A DNA stretch of 64,000 nt from Heracleum sosnowskyi (lineage: Eukaryota > Streptophyta > Magnoliopsida > Apiales > Apiaceae). The stretch lies in the NCBI GenBank assembly GCA_030848705.1, contig CM061238.1, positions 58,939,133 to 59,003,132 on the forward strand, written 5' to 3'. Made by a program: the position numbers and the translations under genes. The notes beneath the pieces are model-generated. The model saw nothing but the letters and a program-made list of their open reading frames with translations, made no database searches and was not told the DNA's origin. Shown here one piece after another: positions 34,444 through 45,892 of the stretch (the stretch's first letter is position 1; every line of letters starts with the position of its first letter).

Positions 34444-37400
34444 GGAGACAAAAGGAATCTTTGGTACTTGGATAGTGGTTGTTCAAGACACATGACTGGT
34501 GATTCTACCCTGCTCACAGAGTTTCAGGAAAGAGCTGGCCCTTGTATTGCTTTTGGAGATGACAACAAAGGCTACACTAAGGGATATGGCTTGATTTCAA
34601 AAGAGAATGTCATCATAGATGAAGTTGCATTGGTGGATGGTCTTAAGCACAATTTGCTTAGTATCAGCCAACTTTGTGACAAAGGATTTTTAGTTACTTT
34701 TTCTAAAGAAGCCTGTGTTGTTTCTAAAGGAGGAAACGACAATGTGGTAATGACTGGATTTAGAAGAGGGAATGTGTACATTGCTGACTTTAGTAGCACA
34801 AGTCCAGAAACCATCACTTGCCTTTTCAGCAAGGCAAGCAAGGATGAAAGTTGGCTATGGCACAAGAAATTATCTCATATGAACTTTAAAGTTATGAATG
34901 ATTTGGTGAGGAAAGATCTTGCTAGAGGAATTCCACAAGTGGAGTTTTCCAAGGATGGTTTGTGTGATGCCTGTCAAAAAGGGAAACAAAAGAAGGCATC
35001 ATTCAAAAGCAAGACAGAGTCATCAATTGTCCATCAGCTTGAGTTGCTTCATATGGATTTGTTTGGCCCTGTAAATGTCATGTCTATTTCAAAGAAGAAA
35101 TATTGTCTTGTGATTGTTGATGATTTTTCTAGATTTACATGGACTTTCTTTTTGCTCTCCAAAGATGAGGCAAGTGAAATCATTATCAATCACATCAAGA
35201 TGGTAAACAATCATCCTGACTTGAAAGTGAGAAGGATCAGGAGTGACAATGGGACAGAATTCAAGAATTCAATCATGAAGGTGTTCTGTGAAGAAAATGG
35301 TATTTTGCATGAGTTTTCAGCAGCAAGGACACCACAGCAAAATGGTGTAGTTGAAAGGAAAAACAGAACACTTATTGAAGATGCAAGGACAATGCTAGAT
35401 GAATCAAAGTTACCAACTTATTTTTGGGCTGAGGCAGTTAATACAGCTTGCTTCACTCAGAATATTTCTTTGATTAATCAGGCCAAAGGAATGACCCCTT
35501 ATCAGCTACTCAAAAGAAAGAAGCCACTATTGGATTTTCTTCATGTCTTTGGATGCAAGTGTTTTGTTCTGAGAAATCAAGCTGAGCACTTGGGGAAATT
35601 TGAAGCAAAGGCAGATGAAGCAATATTTGTGGGTTATGCAGCAGGGAAAGCCTACAGAGTCTACAATCTCAGAACCAACATTGTTATGGAATCTGTACAT
35701 GTTGTTTTTGATGATCTCAAAATTCAGGGTCTCTGTGATGAAGGTTTCCATGAAAGTCTTTCTTTTGAAAATGAGGAAGGAGATCAAATGAATCATGTTA
35801 AGGCTACTGAGAAACAGCCTAAAGTTGTTGTATCTAGCACAGATGAAAGCAGCAGTGAAGATGAAATTGCTGCATTAAGATTGAAAAGAATAGCTGCTAG
35901 TAGACCAAATGGACATTCCGTTGAAAGTCAGAATGAGCGTTTCGTTGACAGTCAAAATGGACAATCCGTTGACAGTCACAGAAATGCTTCCAGGAGTGAT
36001 CATTTAGGGACAACAAACTCAGGGGGAGTTTCTCAAGGACAAATATCCAATCAATGCAATCATGATCATGAAGCTACCTCTTCAAGAGCAAATCTACCTC
36101 CCTCAAGGAAATGGACTAAAGATCATCCCTTTGAACTTATTATAGGTGATGTGTCTTCAAAAGTCCAAACTAGAAGAGCAACTCAAGAAGAATGTCTATA
36201 TAGCAGCTTTCTGTCTCAAGATGAGCCAAAGAAAGTTGAGGATGCACTTCTAGATCCAGATTGGGTCTTGGCTATGCAAGAAGAGCTAAACCAATTTGAA
36301 AGGAACAATGTTTGGAAGCTGGTGCCCAAGCCTAAGGACAGGAGTGTCATAGGCACAAAATGGGTGTTCAGAAACAAGATGGATGAAAATGGCATAGTCA
36401 CAAGGAACAAAGCTAGATTGGTTGCAAAAGGCTATTCACAGGAAGAAGGAATTGATTTTGATGAAACCTTTGCTCCTGTTGCAAGACTAGAAGCAATAAG
36501 GATTTTCCTAGCCTATGCAGCCCATGCCAATTTCAAAGTCTATCAAATGGATGTGAAGAGTGCTTTTCTGAATGGGGAATTGGAAGAGGAGGTGTATGTA
36601 AGTCAACCTCCTGGTTTTGAAGATGATGATTTTCCAGAATATGTATACTTCCTCCTCAAAGCACTCTATGGTTTGAAACAAGCACCTAGAGCCTGGTATG
36701 ACACACTTTCACAGTTCCTCCTTGAGAATCACTTCACTAGAGGTAGTGTAGATAAAACTCTTTTTCACAGGGTTGTGAATGGTTCTACTATACTTGTTCA
36801 AATTTATGTAGATGACATAATCTTTGGGTCTACAGATGTGAAACTTTGTCAAAAGTTTGCCAAGCTTATGCAAAGTAAATATGAAATGAGCATGATGGGA
36901 GAATTAACTTACTTTCTTGGTCTTCAAGTGAAGCAAGTTAATGAAGGCATTTTCATTAGTCAAACAAAATATATTCATGATTTATTAAAGAAGTTTAATT
37001 TAATGGAATGCTCTCCTGCCAAAACTCCCATGCCTACTGCCACCAAACTTGAATTGAATACTAAGGAAAAATCTGTGGACATTTCAGGTTACAGAGGCAT
37101 GGTAGGCTCACTTTTATATTTAACAGCTAGTAGACCTGATATTATGTTTGCTACATGTCTATGTGCTAGATTTCAGGCTGATCCTAGGGAATCCCATTTA
37201 GTTGCTATTAAAAGAATTTTCAGATATCTCAAAGGAACACCAAACCTTGGCATTTGGTATCCTAGAGAATCTGGTTTTGAACTAATTGGTTATTCAGATG
37301 CAGATTTTGCAGGATGTAAAATTGACAGGAAAAGCACAACAGGCACCTGTCAATTCCTAGGAAACAAGCTTGTCTCATGGTTCAGCAAGAAACAAAACTC

Positions 37401-37749
37401 AGTTTCTACCTCCACAGCTGAGGCTGAGTATATTGCAGCTGGAAGTTGTTGTGCACAGATTTTGTGGATGAAAAATCAACTACTTGATTATGGAATAAGA
37501 GTTGAGAAAATTCCTATTTTCTGTGACAACACTAGTGCCATTGCCATTACTGAGAATCCAGTGCAGCATTCAAGGACCAAGCACATTGACATCAACTACC
37601 ACTTTATTAGAGAACATGTTATGAATGGTACTGTGGAGTTACATTTTGTTCCAAGTGAACAACAACTTGCAGACATCTTTACCAAGCCACTTGATGAATC
37701 CACATTCTCAAGATTAGTAAGTGAGTTAGGTATGCTAAATTTCTCTTAA
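34444..37749 (+). CDS. A2 pol: protease, integrase, RT, RNase H (open)
   Basis: An uninterrupted frame of about 1100 codons encodes the whole Ty1/copia enzyme set. The protease DSG is at 34471-34479. The integrase zinc-binding region has WHKKLSHMN and CDACQKGK. The integrase core has Asp (35056), Asp (35245) and Glu (35353), with 35 residues between the last two. RT has YVDD at 36805-36816. RNase H has DADFAG (37297) and FCDNTSA (Asp at 37525). It ends LGMLNFS. Between IN and RT lies a Ser/Asp-rich linker with three SirA motifs (35917-35975). No ATG exists near the start: the frame opens at a TTG (34402) inside the gag stop region. Expression therefore needs fusion to gag. This is the best preserved Pol in the window. 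Confidence 0.95.
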   Translation, partial: GDKRNLWYLDSGCSRHMTGDSTLLTEFQERAGPCIAFGDDNKGYTKGYGLISKENVIIDEVALVDGLKHNLLSISQLCDKGFLVTFSKEACVVSKGGNDNVVMTGFRRGNVYIADFSSTSPETITCLFSKASKDESWLWHKKLSHMNFKVMNDLVRKDLARGIPQVEFSKDGLCDACQKGKQKKASFKSKTESSIVHQLELLHMDLFGPVNVMSISKKKYCLVIVDDFSRFTWTFFLLSKDEASEIIINHIKMVNNHPDLKVRRIRSDNGTEFKNSIMKVFCEENGILHEFSAARTPQQNGVVERKNRTLIEDARTMLDESKLPTYFWAEAVNTACFTQNISLINQAKGMTPYQLLKRKKPLLDFLHVFGCKCFVLRNQAEHLGKFEAKADEAIFVGYAAGKAYRVYNLRTNIVMESVHVVFDDLKIQGLCDEGFHESLSFENEEGDQMNHVKATEKQPKVVVSSTDESSSEDEIAALRLKRIAASRPNGHSVESQNERFVDSQNGQSVDSHRNASRSDHLGTTNSGGVSQGQISNQCNHDHEATSSRANLPPSRKWTKDHPFELIIGDVSSKVQTRRATQEECLYSSFLSQDEPKKVEDALLDPDWVLAMQEELNQFERNNVWKLVPKPKDRSVIGTKWVFRNKMDENGIVTRNKARLVAKGYSQEEGIDFDETFAPVARLEAIRIFLAYAAHANFKVYQMDVKSAFLNGELEEEVYVSQPPGFEDDDFPEYVYFLLKALYGLKQAPRAWYDTLSQFLLENHFTRGSVDKTLFHRVVNGSTILVQIYVDDIIFGSTDVKLCQKFAKLMQSKYEMSMMGELTYFLGLQVKQVNEGIFISQTKYIHDLLKKFNLMECSPAKTPMPTATKLELNTKEKSVDISGYRGMVGSLLYLTASRPDIMFATCLCARFQADPRESHLVAIKRIFRYLKGTPNLGIWYPRESGFELIGYSDADFAGCKIDRKSTTGTCQFLGNKLVSWFSKKQNSVSTSTAEAEYIAAGSCCAQILWMKNQLLDYGIRVEKIPIFCDNTSAIAITENPVQHSRTKHIDINYHFIREHVMNGTVELHFVPSEQQLADIFTKPLDESTFSRLVSELGMLNFS

Positions 37750-38285
37750 TTATTTTGAGATTTTTGCAAGTTAAAATGCACCCAGAAACTTGCTATGTTT
37801 TTCTGTGAATTAATTTTCTTATGAAAAAGTGAAATTTTGTCTAAGTCAAAATTACTATGTCAACGAAACGAACCATTCCGTTGACAGTCTTAGCATTTTT
37901 CTGGGTGTTTCGTTGATAGCTCTTTTATATCAACGAAACGCGGCTTTATCAACGAAATAAGACGGGACTTTAACCGCCCGATCCTGATTCGTTGATGTAG
38001 CGCTTTTTAATCTGAACCGTTGAAACTGCACGTTCTTTATCACGATCTATGCATACACCCCTGTAAGTATAAATCGTGGTAATATTTAATTCTAACGGTT
38101 ACTTTTTAAGCCAATAAGGTAATTTAGATAAATTATTGGACTTAATTTCTGAGAATTTTTGGGGGAGTATTTAAGAAATTTCAATTTCTTTATTTCATTT
38201 CTACCTGTTCTCAAAAATTCCAAAAGTTTTTCTATCTTCTTCTCTCTAACAAGCAATACAGCTCGAAGCTTTTCCTCACTCAACA
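37750..38285 (+). promoter_or_regulatory. SirA post-pol spacer with motif cluster and TATA-like site
   Basis: This 536-base spacer separates pol from the downstream ORF. It holds at least six SirA motif copies on both strands (37859-37995, such as TCAACGAAACG and ATTCCGTTGACAG). A TATA-like TATAAAT (38068-38074) and a CT-rich leader just before ATG 38286 follow. The same layout is found reversed in A1 (45356-45892). An internal promoter for the downstream ORF is plausible; a splice acceptor in the CT-rich part is the alternative. Confidence 0.55.
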
Positions 38286-41200
38286 ATGGCACCCATAGTC
38301 AAGCTTATGTCTGCTGGTGGGTTCATCTATGAGAAGAACAATTCTATTCCATTTGTTGTTAAGGAGAGTCCGAACATCATCTTTTTCAAGATGATGGATT
38401 TCATGAGGAACTGTAAGTTGGGCTATGCGATGTTTCACTCTACACCACTCTACAATGAAATAATCGAGGAGATTTGGACCTCATGTGAGTATAGTGGAAC
38501 AAACTGCACACTGCAATTCACTCTTCAAGGTAATGAGTACATAGTTAATTCTGATGTTTTGCAAGCATGTTTACATATTCCTGATAATAACTGTGATGCT
38601 TTGCCTACTAACACTGAAATAACTACCATGCTAAATTCTATAAACTACTCCTTGCCTACTGATAACTTGGGTAAGATAAGGTCTTTTCTGGAAAGATTAG
38701 TAATTTTGATGCATTAACTAAGTCTATGTTAATTCTCCTAACCATGCTTCTAAATGATAGATATTACAACTTTAGCACCCAACTTATGTATGAAATTGGT
38801 GCTAAGTTGGGTGATAAGGCAAATAGGAAGAAAAATATCTATTATGCAAGGTTTCTGATGATGCTGGCTAATCATGTTAGTCCAGCACCATTAGTTATCT
38901 CTAACCCTACTGCCAGGTTTGAGTGCTTTGTGCAAGAGAAGAGAGTATTGACAGACATACTGAGGCTGAACCACAATGGTGATGTTCCAGTGGTGTATCT
39001 GCCAATCATCGAGGTAACTACTGCTATCCCTGTTAGTATAGCTGTTACTTCCATTGTCTCATCCAACCAAGTTGCTATGGAGTCTGTAGCTGTGACCCAA
39101 CAGGCTCCTGCCCCAGCAACAAAACCAAAATCTAAGAAATCCTCCAAGCCAACCTCAGGTGCTTCTCAAAAGGCACCTGTTGTAAAAACTACCACACAAC
39201 CTAAGGGGAGTGAGTCTGGAGTTGTGAGAGGTGAGGGAAGGGGTGAACATAAAAGAAACCCCAAGAATAAGGAAGGTGAGGTAAGTGTTTCCCAGCCTAG
39301 CCCCATTGTGCTTTCCCAACAAGGCACAATGAGTAAAATGGATTTAAGCACAAGACTAATTGCATCCTCCCAAAAGGATGTGATTATTGAAACAAGCTCT
39401 CAACCTAGAGCACAGTCCAAAAGGGTAAGGGACACTTCAAGCCCACAGTCTACATTTTCCCAATACCAAAGGAGAGTGAAGCAAAAGTCCAAGGGTTCAC
39501 AGGGTGCACACACACTGGAAGCAACACTTCCAGTTTCTCAAATTCAGTTTAATGTAACCCCTGTTATCACTCTGGGGTTACAGTCCCATTCTCTAAACAT
39601 CAACCTTGAACTATCTCCATCGAATTCACCAACTTTATCTCTAGATGTGGACATGATCCATACATCTATTCCTGATTCTCCAACTCTAATCTTGGAGAAG
39701 CCCCACTCTGAAGCTGGTGGCCATCACTTGTTAAGTGATTTGTTGGGCCATCAACCAATTTTTTCTGAAGTTGCAAGGGGATCTGTGGACCAAACTCTCA
39801 AATCAATCACCACAGACTCTACTGTAACATCTCATTCTCAAAGTGCTTTCTTGACTTCATCAACGAAACAGTCTATTTCGTTGACAAGTGTTTCTCCATC
39901 AACGGTATCCATACCGTTGACAGTTCAAACTACCATTCTGTTGATAGGTCATTCTACACCCCTTATTGAAAATCTAATTGTTTCCACAACTAGTGTAGAT
40001 GACCTGGTGGTAGTTGAGACACTTTTAGGATTGAGAGGGAGTGAAACTGAGAGGCTGGCTTGCAGCCAGGCAAAAGGAGAGAATGAGAGTGAGAGGTTGG
40101 CTATTTCTTCCAGCCAGGCAAAAGGAGAGATTAAGAGTTCCACCTTAGTAGGTGAAGGTGAGGGTGTGAGAGGTGTGAGCCATGGGGAGCCCATGATGCA
40201 AGAAAATAGAGGAGAGAGAGAAGGGACTACAAGAGTAATAAGGGAGGAAGCAGCCATTGCTAGTGAGTCAATGGAGGTCAATGAGGGAGAAAGGGAACTT
40301 ACCTTCCAAGAGCATTATCAACAAACTCTGGATAGTATTTCCCTGGATCCTGAGACCTTTACTCATCCTTTGTCAGCCTATCAAGTTTTGGCTCAACAGG
40401 GCAATGTGGAGGCAGAGAGGCCACTACAACTAATTCATACAACTGCATCAATGCAAAGAGCAAAGGATGCCTTGACCAATCTACCTCCAGGAGCTGCAGC
40501 AAGTGGTGAGTTTGATTTCTCGGATGATGAGGACAGCTTTGGTGACAATCAGGTGGCCACTACTTCACAGACTGGGACTTCTGTGGTGCCTCCTACACCA
40601 AACTTGCTTTCTCAAGATTTACAAGGAAGGATCTCCCTGGATGCTGCAATCACAAGGCAGTACAATGAGGCCTATCTGGCTCATGAGTCTGCAAATGCCA
40701 ATGACAAGAAATTCTACAAGGCTATTATGGATTCTCTGGAAATCCAAAGGCTACAGATGATACAGACAAGGATTGAGGCTAGAGAAATCAAGGACTCAAT
40801 TAGCAATCTCAAGGATGCTAATGACAGGAGGCTGGATGAAAAGCTTCCTCTTCTCACTGTGTCCAAGATGAACAGGGTTTTCTCTAAGGAACCTGAGGTG
40901 GCTACCTCCTTGAAGACTCTCTCTTCTAGAGTGGACAAGGTGGAAGCTACTTTATCTCAGATGCAAAAGGAACAGGAGAAGCAGACACAACTGTTGGCCC
41001 AGCTAGTGGCAGCTCAAGGACTCCCAGTCATCTCTCTTGATGATAACAAAAAGGGGGAGAAATCTAAGGAGCTAGACATTCAAATCACAAAGGTTATGGT
41101 CCCAGCCATTTCCCTGCCAAAGGAGCCACTAGCTATGGGGGAGTCAGGAAAAGCTAAACTGGACAGCATTGACCTGATTCAGCAAGCATCTATGAAGCTA

Positions 41201-42700
41201 CAGCTTGCTGAACAAATTAAAAACCACTGGTCCAGGATAGATGAAAGAATCAAGAAGTTAGCTGATTCTTCAAAGACTTCAGATCCATCAACGAATCAAG
41301 CTTCTTCTACAGAGCCATCAACGGATGCCATGGTTTTAGTATCAACGGAATGGGAGCCACAGACCAATTCTTCATATAAGGTAGAGCCCCTTCTGCATGG
41401 AGTCACTCAAGGATCAAGGAAGGAGAAAGGACAAACTTCATGCATTAGGGATGTGGAACAAGCTACATTGCAAAGAAGCTTATCTCCCAAGTCTCCTGCT
41501 AAACCAAAGGGCAAAAATACAGAAAGGACTTTCTATCCTGCACCTTATCCAGATGAGCTCAAGCTTCTTGGTCTTCTCATCACAAAAAGCAAGGAAAACA
41601 ATGATTATGAGGTAAGGAAGCAAAGGGCAATTTTCTACAGGAATGGACAACAAATCTGTGTTTGGGCTGGTCACCCAAACTTTGCTGAAGCTAAGGCTGA
41701 AGAGTCAGAAAGAGCAGCAATGCAAGCTCTTGCAGTTGCTCAATCTCTTGATGAAGAAGAAAGACAGCAATAAGAAAAAGCCAGAGAGGAAAGGAGTGCA
41801 AAGAAGAGCACAAGGCAACCAAAGGCAAGAGCTAGGAGAAATATAGCCTTTGAGAATGATGACTCTCAGAGTATTGCATCAGACTCTTCTGTACCAACTG
41901 CACCTCCAACAATTCCTGATCCAACTCTAGGGGTAAAGTTAGCCTTTGATCCTAAACAGCCTGTTAATTTCCATGATCAGCCAATTGAGCCAAAGGAAGA
42001 GCCAATTGAGTTTGATGAGGCCAACTTTCCAAAATTCCTCTTTGAGATGGATCCAAAGAAGAAATCTAAGCAAAGGGCTACCAAGGCTAAGCCAATTCTA
42101 GTAAGGAGACCACAAGCTGAAAAACCTCTTACTAACCCAGAAGACTTCATCTACATTGCTGATATCAGGGAGGAGTCTGACCTACATATCAATCTGGATG
42201 ACCTAGTTGAAGTGAGAGGAATAGCAGCTTCTTACAAACTACCAGAGAGATTGGTGTTTGTCTACAAGGGTGGGAGAGAACAGGTTTGGCCTCTACATAG
42301 AATTATGGGAGAAGATTATCAGACACTGCTATCTGTGTTTAAATGCCTGAAGAAGGATTTTGGTTTTACCAAAACAGCTAAGTCTGAAGTTGTTTCCAAA
42401 ATTTGCCAAATCAAAGCTAGCTGGAACAAGCCTGGTGCACTTCCCAGAGTATTGAAGGTCCCTCAAACAGGAAAGAAAATTCATCTCCAACCTTTTTGGA
42501 TGATGGAATTCAGAGACAAGGACAACTGTAGAAGATTCTTCAGAATAGAAGACCAACTGGAGAAGGCATCCAATGAAACTCTAAGATTAATGCAATCCAA
42601 GTTGGGGAATCAAGATGAAGAAGAGAAGATTTTCTACAGAAGACTTCAAGCTCAGATTGAGGAGAACAATGCAAGAAAAGGGAAGAAAACAAGACCATAG
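38286..42700 (+). pseudogene. A2 downstream (env-like) ORF, frameshifted
   Basis: Starts at ATG 38286 (MAPIVKLMSAGGFIYE). Compared with A1, about 52 bases are missing near 38675, shifting the frame after codon 130. The long frame 38726-41773 then carries the rest of the N-terminal domain (KANRKKNIYYARFLMML), the Lys/Pro/Ser-rich region, four motif-coded spots (39860-39920 and 41288-41350), the acidic patch and the coiled coil. A TAA stop at 41771 and an early TAG at the end interrupt it. The 42047-42700 frame holds the ordered C-terminal domain. Undamaged length would be about 1470 residues. It matches A1 closely throughout, so the breaks are recent. I see no membrane anchor. Confidence 0.88.
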
Positions 42701-42892
42701 AGGCAAAGATGAAAAATCTGCTCAGTCTAGAGGAGCAACTCTGTGCACTTGTTTTGTAAGATTTTCTACTTTGTATTTTAATTAAATTCAATGAAGCTCA
42801 ATGAAATTTCTACTTTTATCATGTGTAATTTGACTGAGTGTTTTTGTTATCATCAAGGCTCTTGATTTATGGCTGTTATTCTATCAGTCATA

Positions 42893-42905
42893 AATTGGGG
42901 GAGAT
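42893..42905 (+). other. A2 polypurine tract
   Basis: AATTGGGGGAGAT directly before the 3' LTR. Confidence 0.9.
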
Positions 42906-43920
42906 TGTTAGGAATATGTTGATCTTGATGATAATTATAAAAACACTTAGTAGATTTTGTATTAAGTCATTTTGTAACTGTCAACGGAATGGCATGCTTT
43001 GCAGTGTTTCGTTGACAGGAAGCTCATCAACGGAATGAGTGTTGTAGCAATTGCACTGTACAATACTTCACAGTTTGATATGCATTTGATGTATGTACTA
43101 GATAGGCTTTCTAAGTCATGTTGACTAAGTACTAGATAGGCAAAATAGGTTGGTTAATTGTAAGTATATCATGCCTTGTAATTTTGCCTAAGTGAAGACA
43201 TGTCAACGGTATGAAGTTTACTCTATCAACGGAACAAGGATACACCATCAACGGAATGAAGTTTACTCATCAACGAAATGGAGAATAAAGCTATCAACGA
43301 AACACATCTCCCTGCTATCAACGAATCATTATTGTTTTTCTGAATAGTTGACAAAGTGATAGTGACAGTTTACTGAACAGATCTAAAGGTGGTGTGGAAG
43401 TGTACTTTGCATTGGAAACCATTAAAATGGACATGGGGAATAAGGAAACATCCCAGTTTCCAATTGGGCTCTTGGGAGTGATCATAATAAGCATGAAGAC
43501 AAAAGCAGGGATCTCCAAGGACCACTGGACAAAGGGATGAAAAGCAAACTATTGGCGGTTACCTCTAGTGTACTTGAGTGTAGCCAAAAATAGCTTTGTA
43601 AACTTGGGAATATATAACCAAGTGTAGCAGTTAAAATAAGTGTAAGAGAAGAAAAACAAATAGTTTGTATTAGCTATCTTTGAGAGCATTCTTCTCTACA
43701 ACCTTGTAACTGAGCAGCTGTGTACTTTTGGTATCACAGATTATTTCCGAAATAAAAACACTTCAGTTGGATCATCAAACAATCCAACTGAATTATTTAT
43801 ATCTTGTGTTTTTACTTATTCAGTTCAGTTTTATTTATAAGTGTCTTAAGTTTAAGAAAATATCAAGAATTGTATTCAACCCCCCCTTCTACAATTCTGT
43901 TAGGTCATTTGGGATTAAGA
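42906..43920 (+). mobile_element. A2 3' LTR (1015 bp)
   Basis: Same length as the 5' LTR. The last bases are GGGATTAAGA instead of GGGATTAACA, a one-base change in the terminal dinucleotide. The ATAGA duplication follows immediately. Confidence 0.95.
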
Positions 43921-43925
43921 ATAGA

Positions 43926-45355
43926 TGAATGGATCATATCCACATCTAATGACTGAGTTGGTGAATTTTGTGGAGTTGGTTCAAGATTGATGTTTAAAGA
44001 ATGGACTGTAACCCCAGAGTAATTATAGGGGTTACATCAAACTGAATTTGAGATACTGGAAGTGTTGCTTCCAGTGTGTGTGCACCCTGTGAAACCTGGG
44101 ATTTTTGTTTCACTCTCCTTTGGTATTGGGAAAAAGTAGAATGTGGGCTTGAAGTGTCCTTTACCCTCTTGGAGTGTGCTCTTGGAGGAGAGCTTGTTTC
44201 AATAATTACATCCTTTTGGGAGGATGCAACTAGACTTGTGCTTAAATCCATATTACTCATTGTGCCTTGTTGGGAAGACACAATGGGGTTAGGCTGGATC
44301 TCACTTATCTTTCCTTCCTTATCCTTAGGGTTTCTTTTATGTTCACCCCTTCCCTCACCTCTTACAACACCTGCACCACTCCCCTTAGGTTGTGTAGTGG
44401 ATTTTACAACAGGTGCCTTTTGGGAAGCACCTGAGGTTGGCTTGGAGGATTTCTTTGATTTAGGTTTTGTTGCTGGGGCAGGAGCCTGTTGGGTCACAAC
44501 TACAGACTCCACATCAACAGGGTTGGGTAAAACAGTTGAAGTAACAGCTATACTAGCAGGGATAGCAGCAGTTACCTCAATTATTGGCAGATACACCACT
44601 GGAACATCACCATTGTGGTTCAGCCTCAGTATGTCTGTCAATACTCTCTTTTCTTGTACAAAGCAATCAAACCTAGAAACAGGGTTAGAGATAACCAACG
44701 GTGCTAGACAAACATGGTTAACCAACATCATCAGAAATCTAGCATAATAGATATTTTTCTTCCTATTTGCCTTATCACCCAACTTAGCACCAATTTCATA
44801 CATAAGTTGGGTGCTAAAGTTGTAATATCTATCAGTTAGGAGCATGGTAAATAGAATCAACATGGAATTAGTTAATGCATCAAAATTACTAATTTTACCA
44901 GAAAAGACCTTGATGAATGCATCAGCTAAATAACTGTATTCCCTAACCAAACCTCTCCTAATTATTTTACCCAGATTATCAGTAGGCAAAGAGTAGTTTA
45001 TGGAATTTAGCATGTTAATCATTTCAGTATATGTAGGCAAAGCAGAGCAATTATTTTCAGGAAGGTGTAAGCATGCTTGCAACACATCAGAATTGACTAT
45101 GTACTCATTACCTTGAATGGTGAATTGCAAAGTGCAATTTGTCCCACTGTACTCACATGAGGTCCAAATCTCCTCGATTATCTCATTGTAGAGTGGTGTA
45201 GAGTGAAACATTGCGTAGCTCAGTTTGCAATTCATCATAAAATCCATCATCTTGAAGAAGATTCCGTTCGGGCTTTCCTTAACAACAAAAGGAATGGAGT
45301 TGTTCTTTTCGTAAATGAACCCTCCAGCAGACATGAGTTTCACGATGGGTGCCAT
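43926..45355 (-). pseudogene. A1 downstream (env-like) ORF, N-terminal part
   Basis: Minus-strand frame from ATG 45355 to a stop at 43994. It contains the complete N-terminal domain: MAPIVKLMSAGGFIYEKN, LQFTIQGNEYIVNSDVLQAC, KISNFDALTNSMLI and KANRKKNIYYARFLMML. A Lys/Pro/Ser-rich basic region follows. One base is missing near 44005 relative to A2, which creates the stop. The sequence then continues out of frame to the A2 insertion at 43925 and resumes at 30895. SirB unit B1 has a diverged homologue of this domain (SNFDALPSGSLKIGYSLIY), so the domain is shared between families. Confidence 0.88.
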
Positions 45356-45892
45356 TGTTGAGTAAAGAAAGCTTGAACTGAGATTTGCTTTGAGAGAGAA
45401 AGAGTAAGAAGGCCTTTGGAATTTTTGAGAGCAAGTAGAAAAGAATTAAAGAAAATAAAATTTCTTAAATACTCCCCCAAAAATTCTCAAAAATTAAGTC
45501 CAATAATAAATATGAATTACTGGATTGGATAAAAAATGTAACTGTTACAATTAAAATATTACCATGATTTATACTTACAGGGGTGTATGCATAGATCGTG
45601 GTAAAAGACGTGACAATTTTCAACGGTTTAGATTAACTGCGCTATATCAACGAATCAGAATTGCCCGTTTAAGGTCCCGTCTATTTCGTTGATAAACCTG
45701 CGTTTCATTGATATAAAAGAGCTATCAACGAAACACCCAGAAAAATGCTAAGACTGTCAACGAAATGGTGCCTTTCGTTGACATAGTAATTTTGACTTAG
45801 ACAAAATTGCACTTTTTCTTGAGAAAATTAATTCACAGAAAAACATAGCAAATTTCTGGCTACATTGTAACTTGCAAAAATCTCAGAAATAA
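45356..45892 (-). promoter_or_regulatory. A1 post-pol spacer with motif cluster
   Basis: Reverse-strand counterpart of 37750-38285. It has a CT-rich leader, a TATA-like site in CCCTGTAAGTATAAAT near 45565-45580, and a cluster of SirA motifs at about 45645-45785. No gene. Confidence 0.55.

Noticed and set aside
38286..42700. Downstream ORF as a host gene caught between elements
   Set aside because: It occurs in the same place, after pol and before the polypurine tract, in A1 and A2, with a homologue in SirB; it belongs to the elements.
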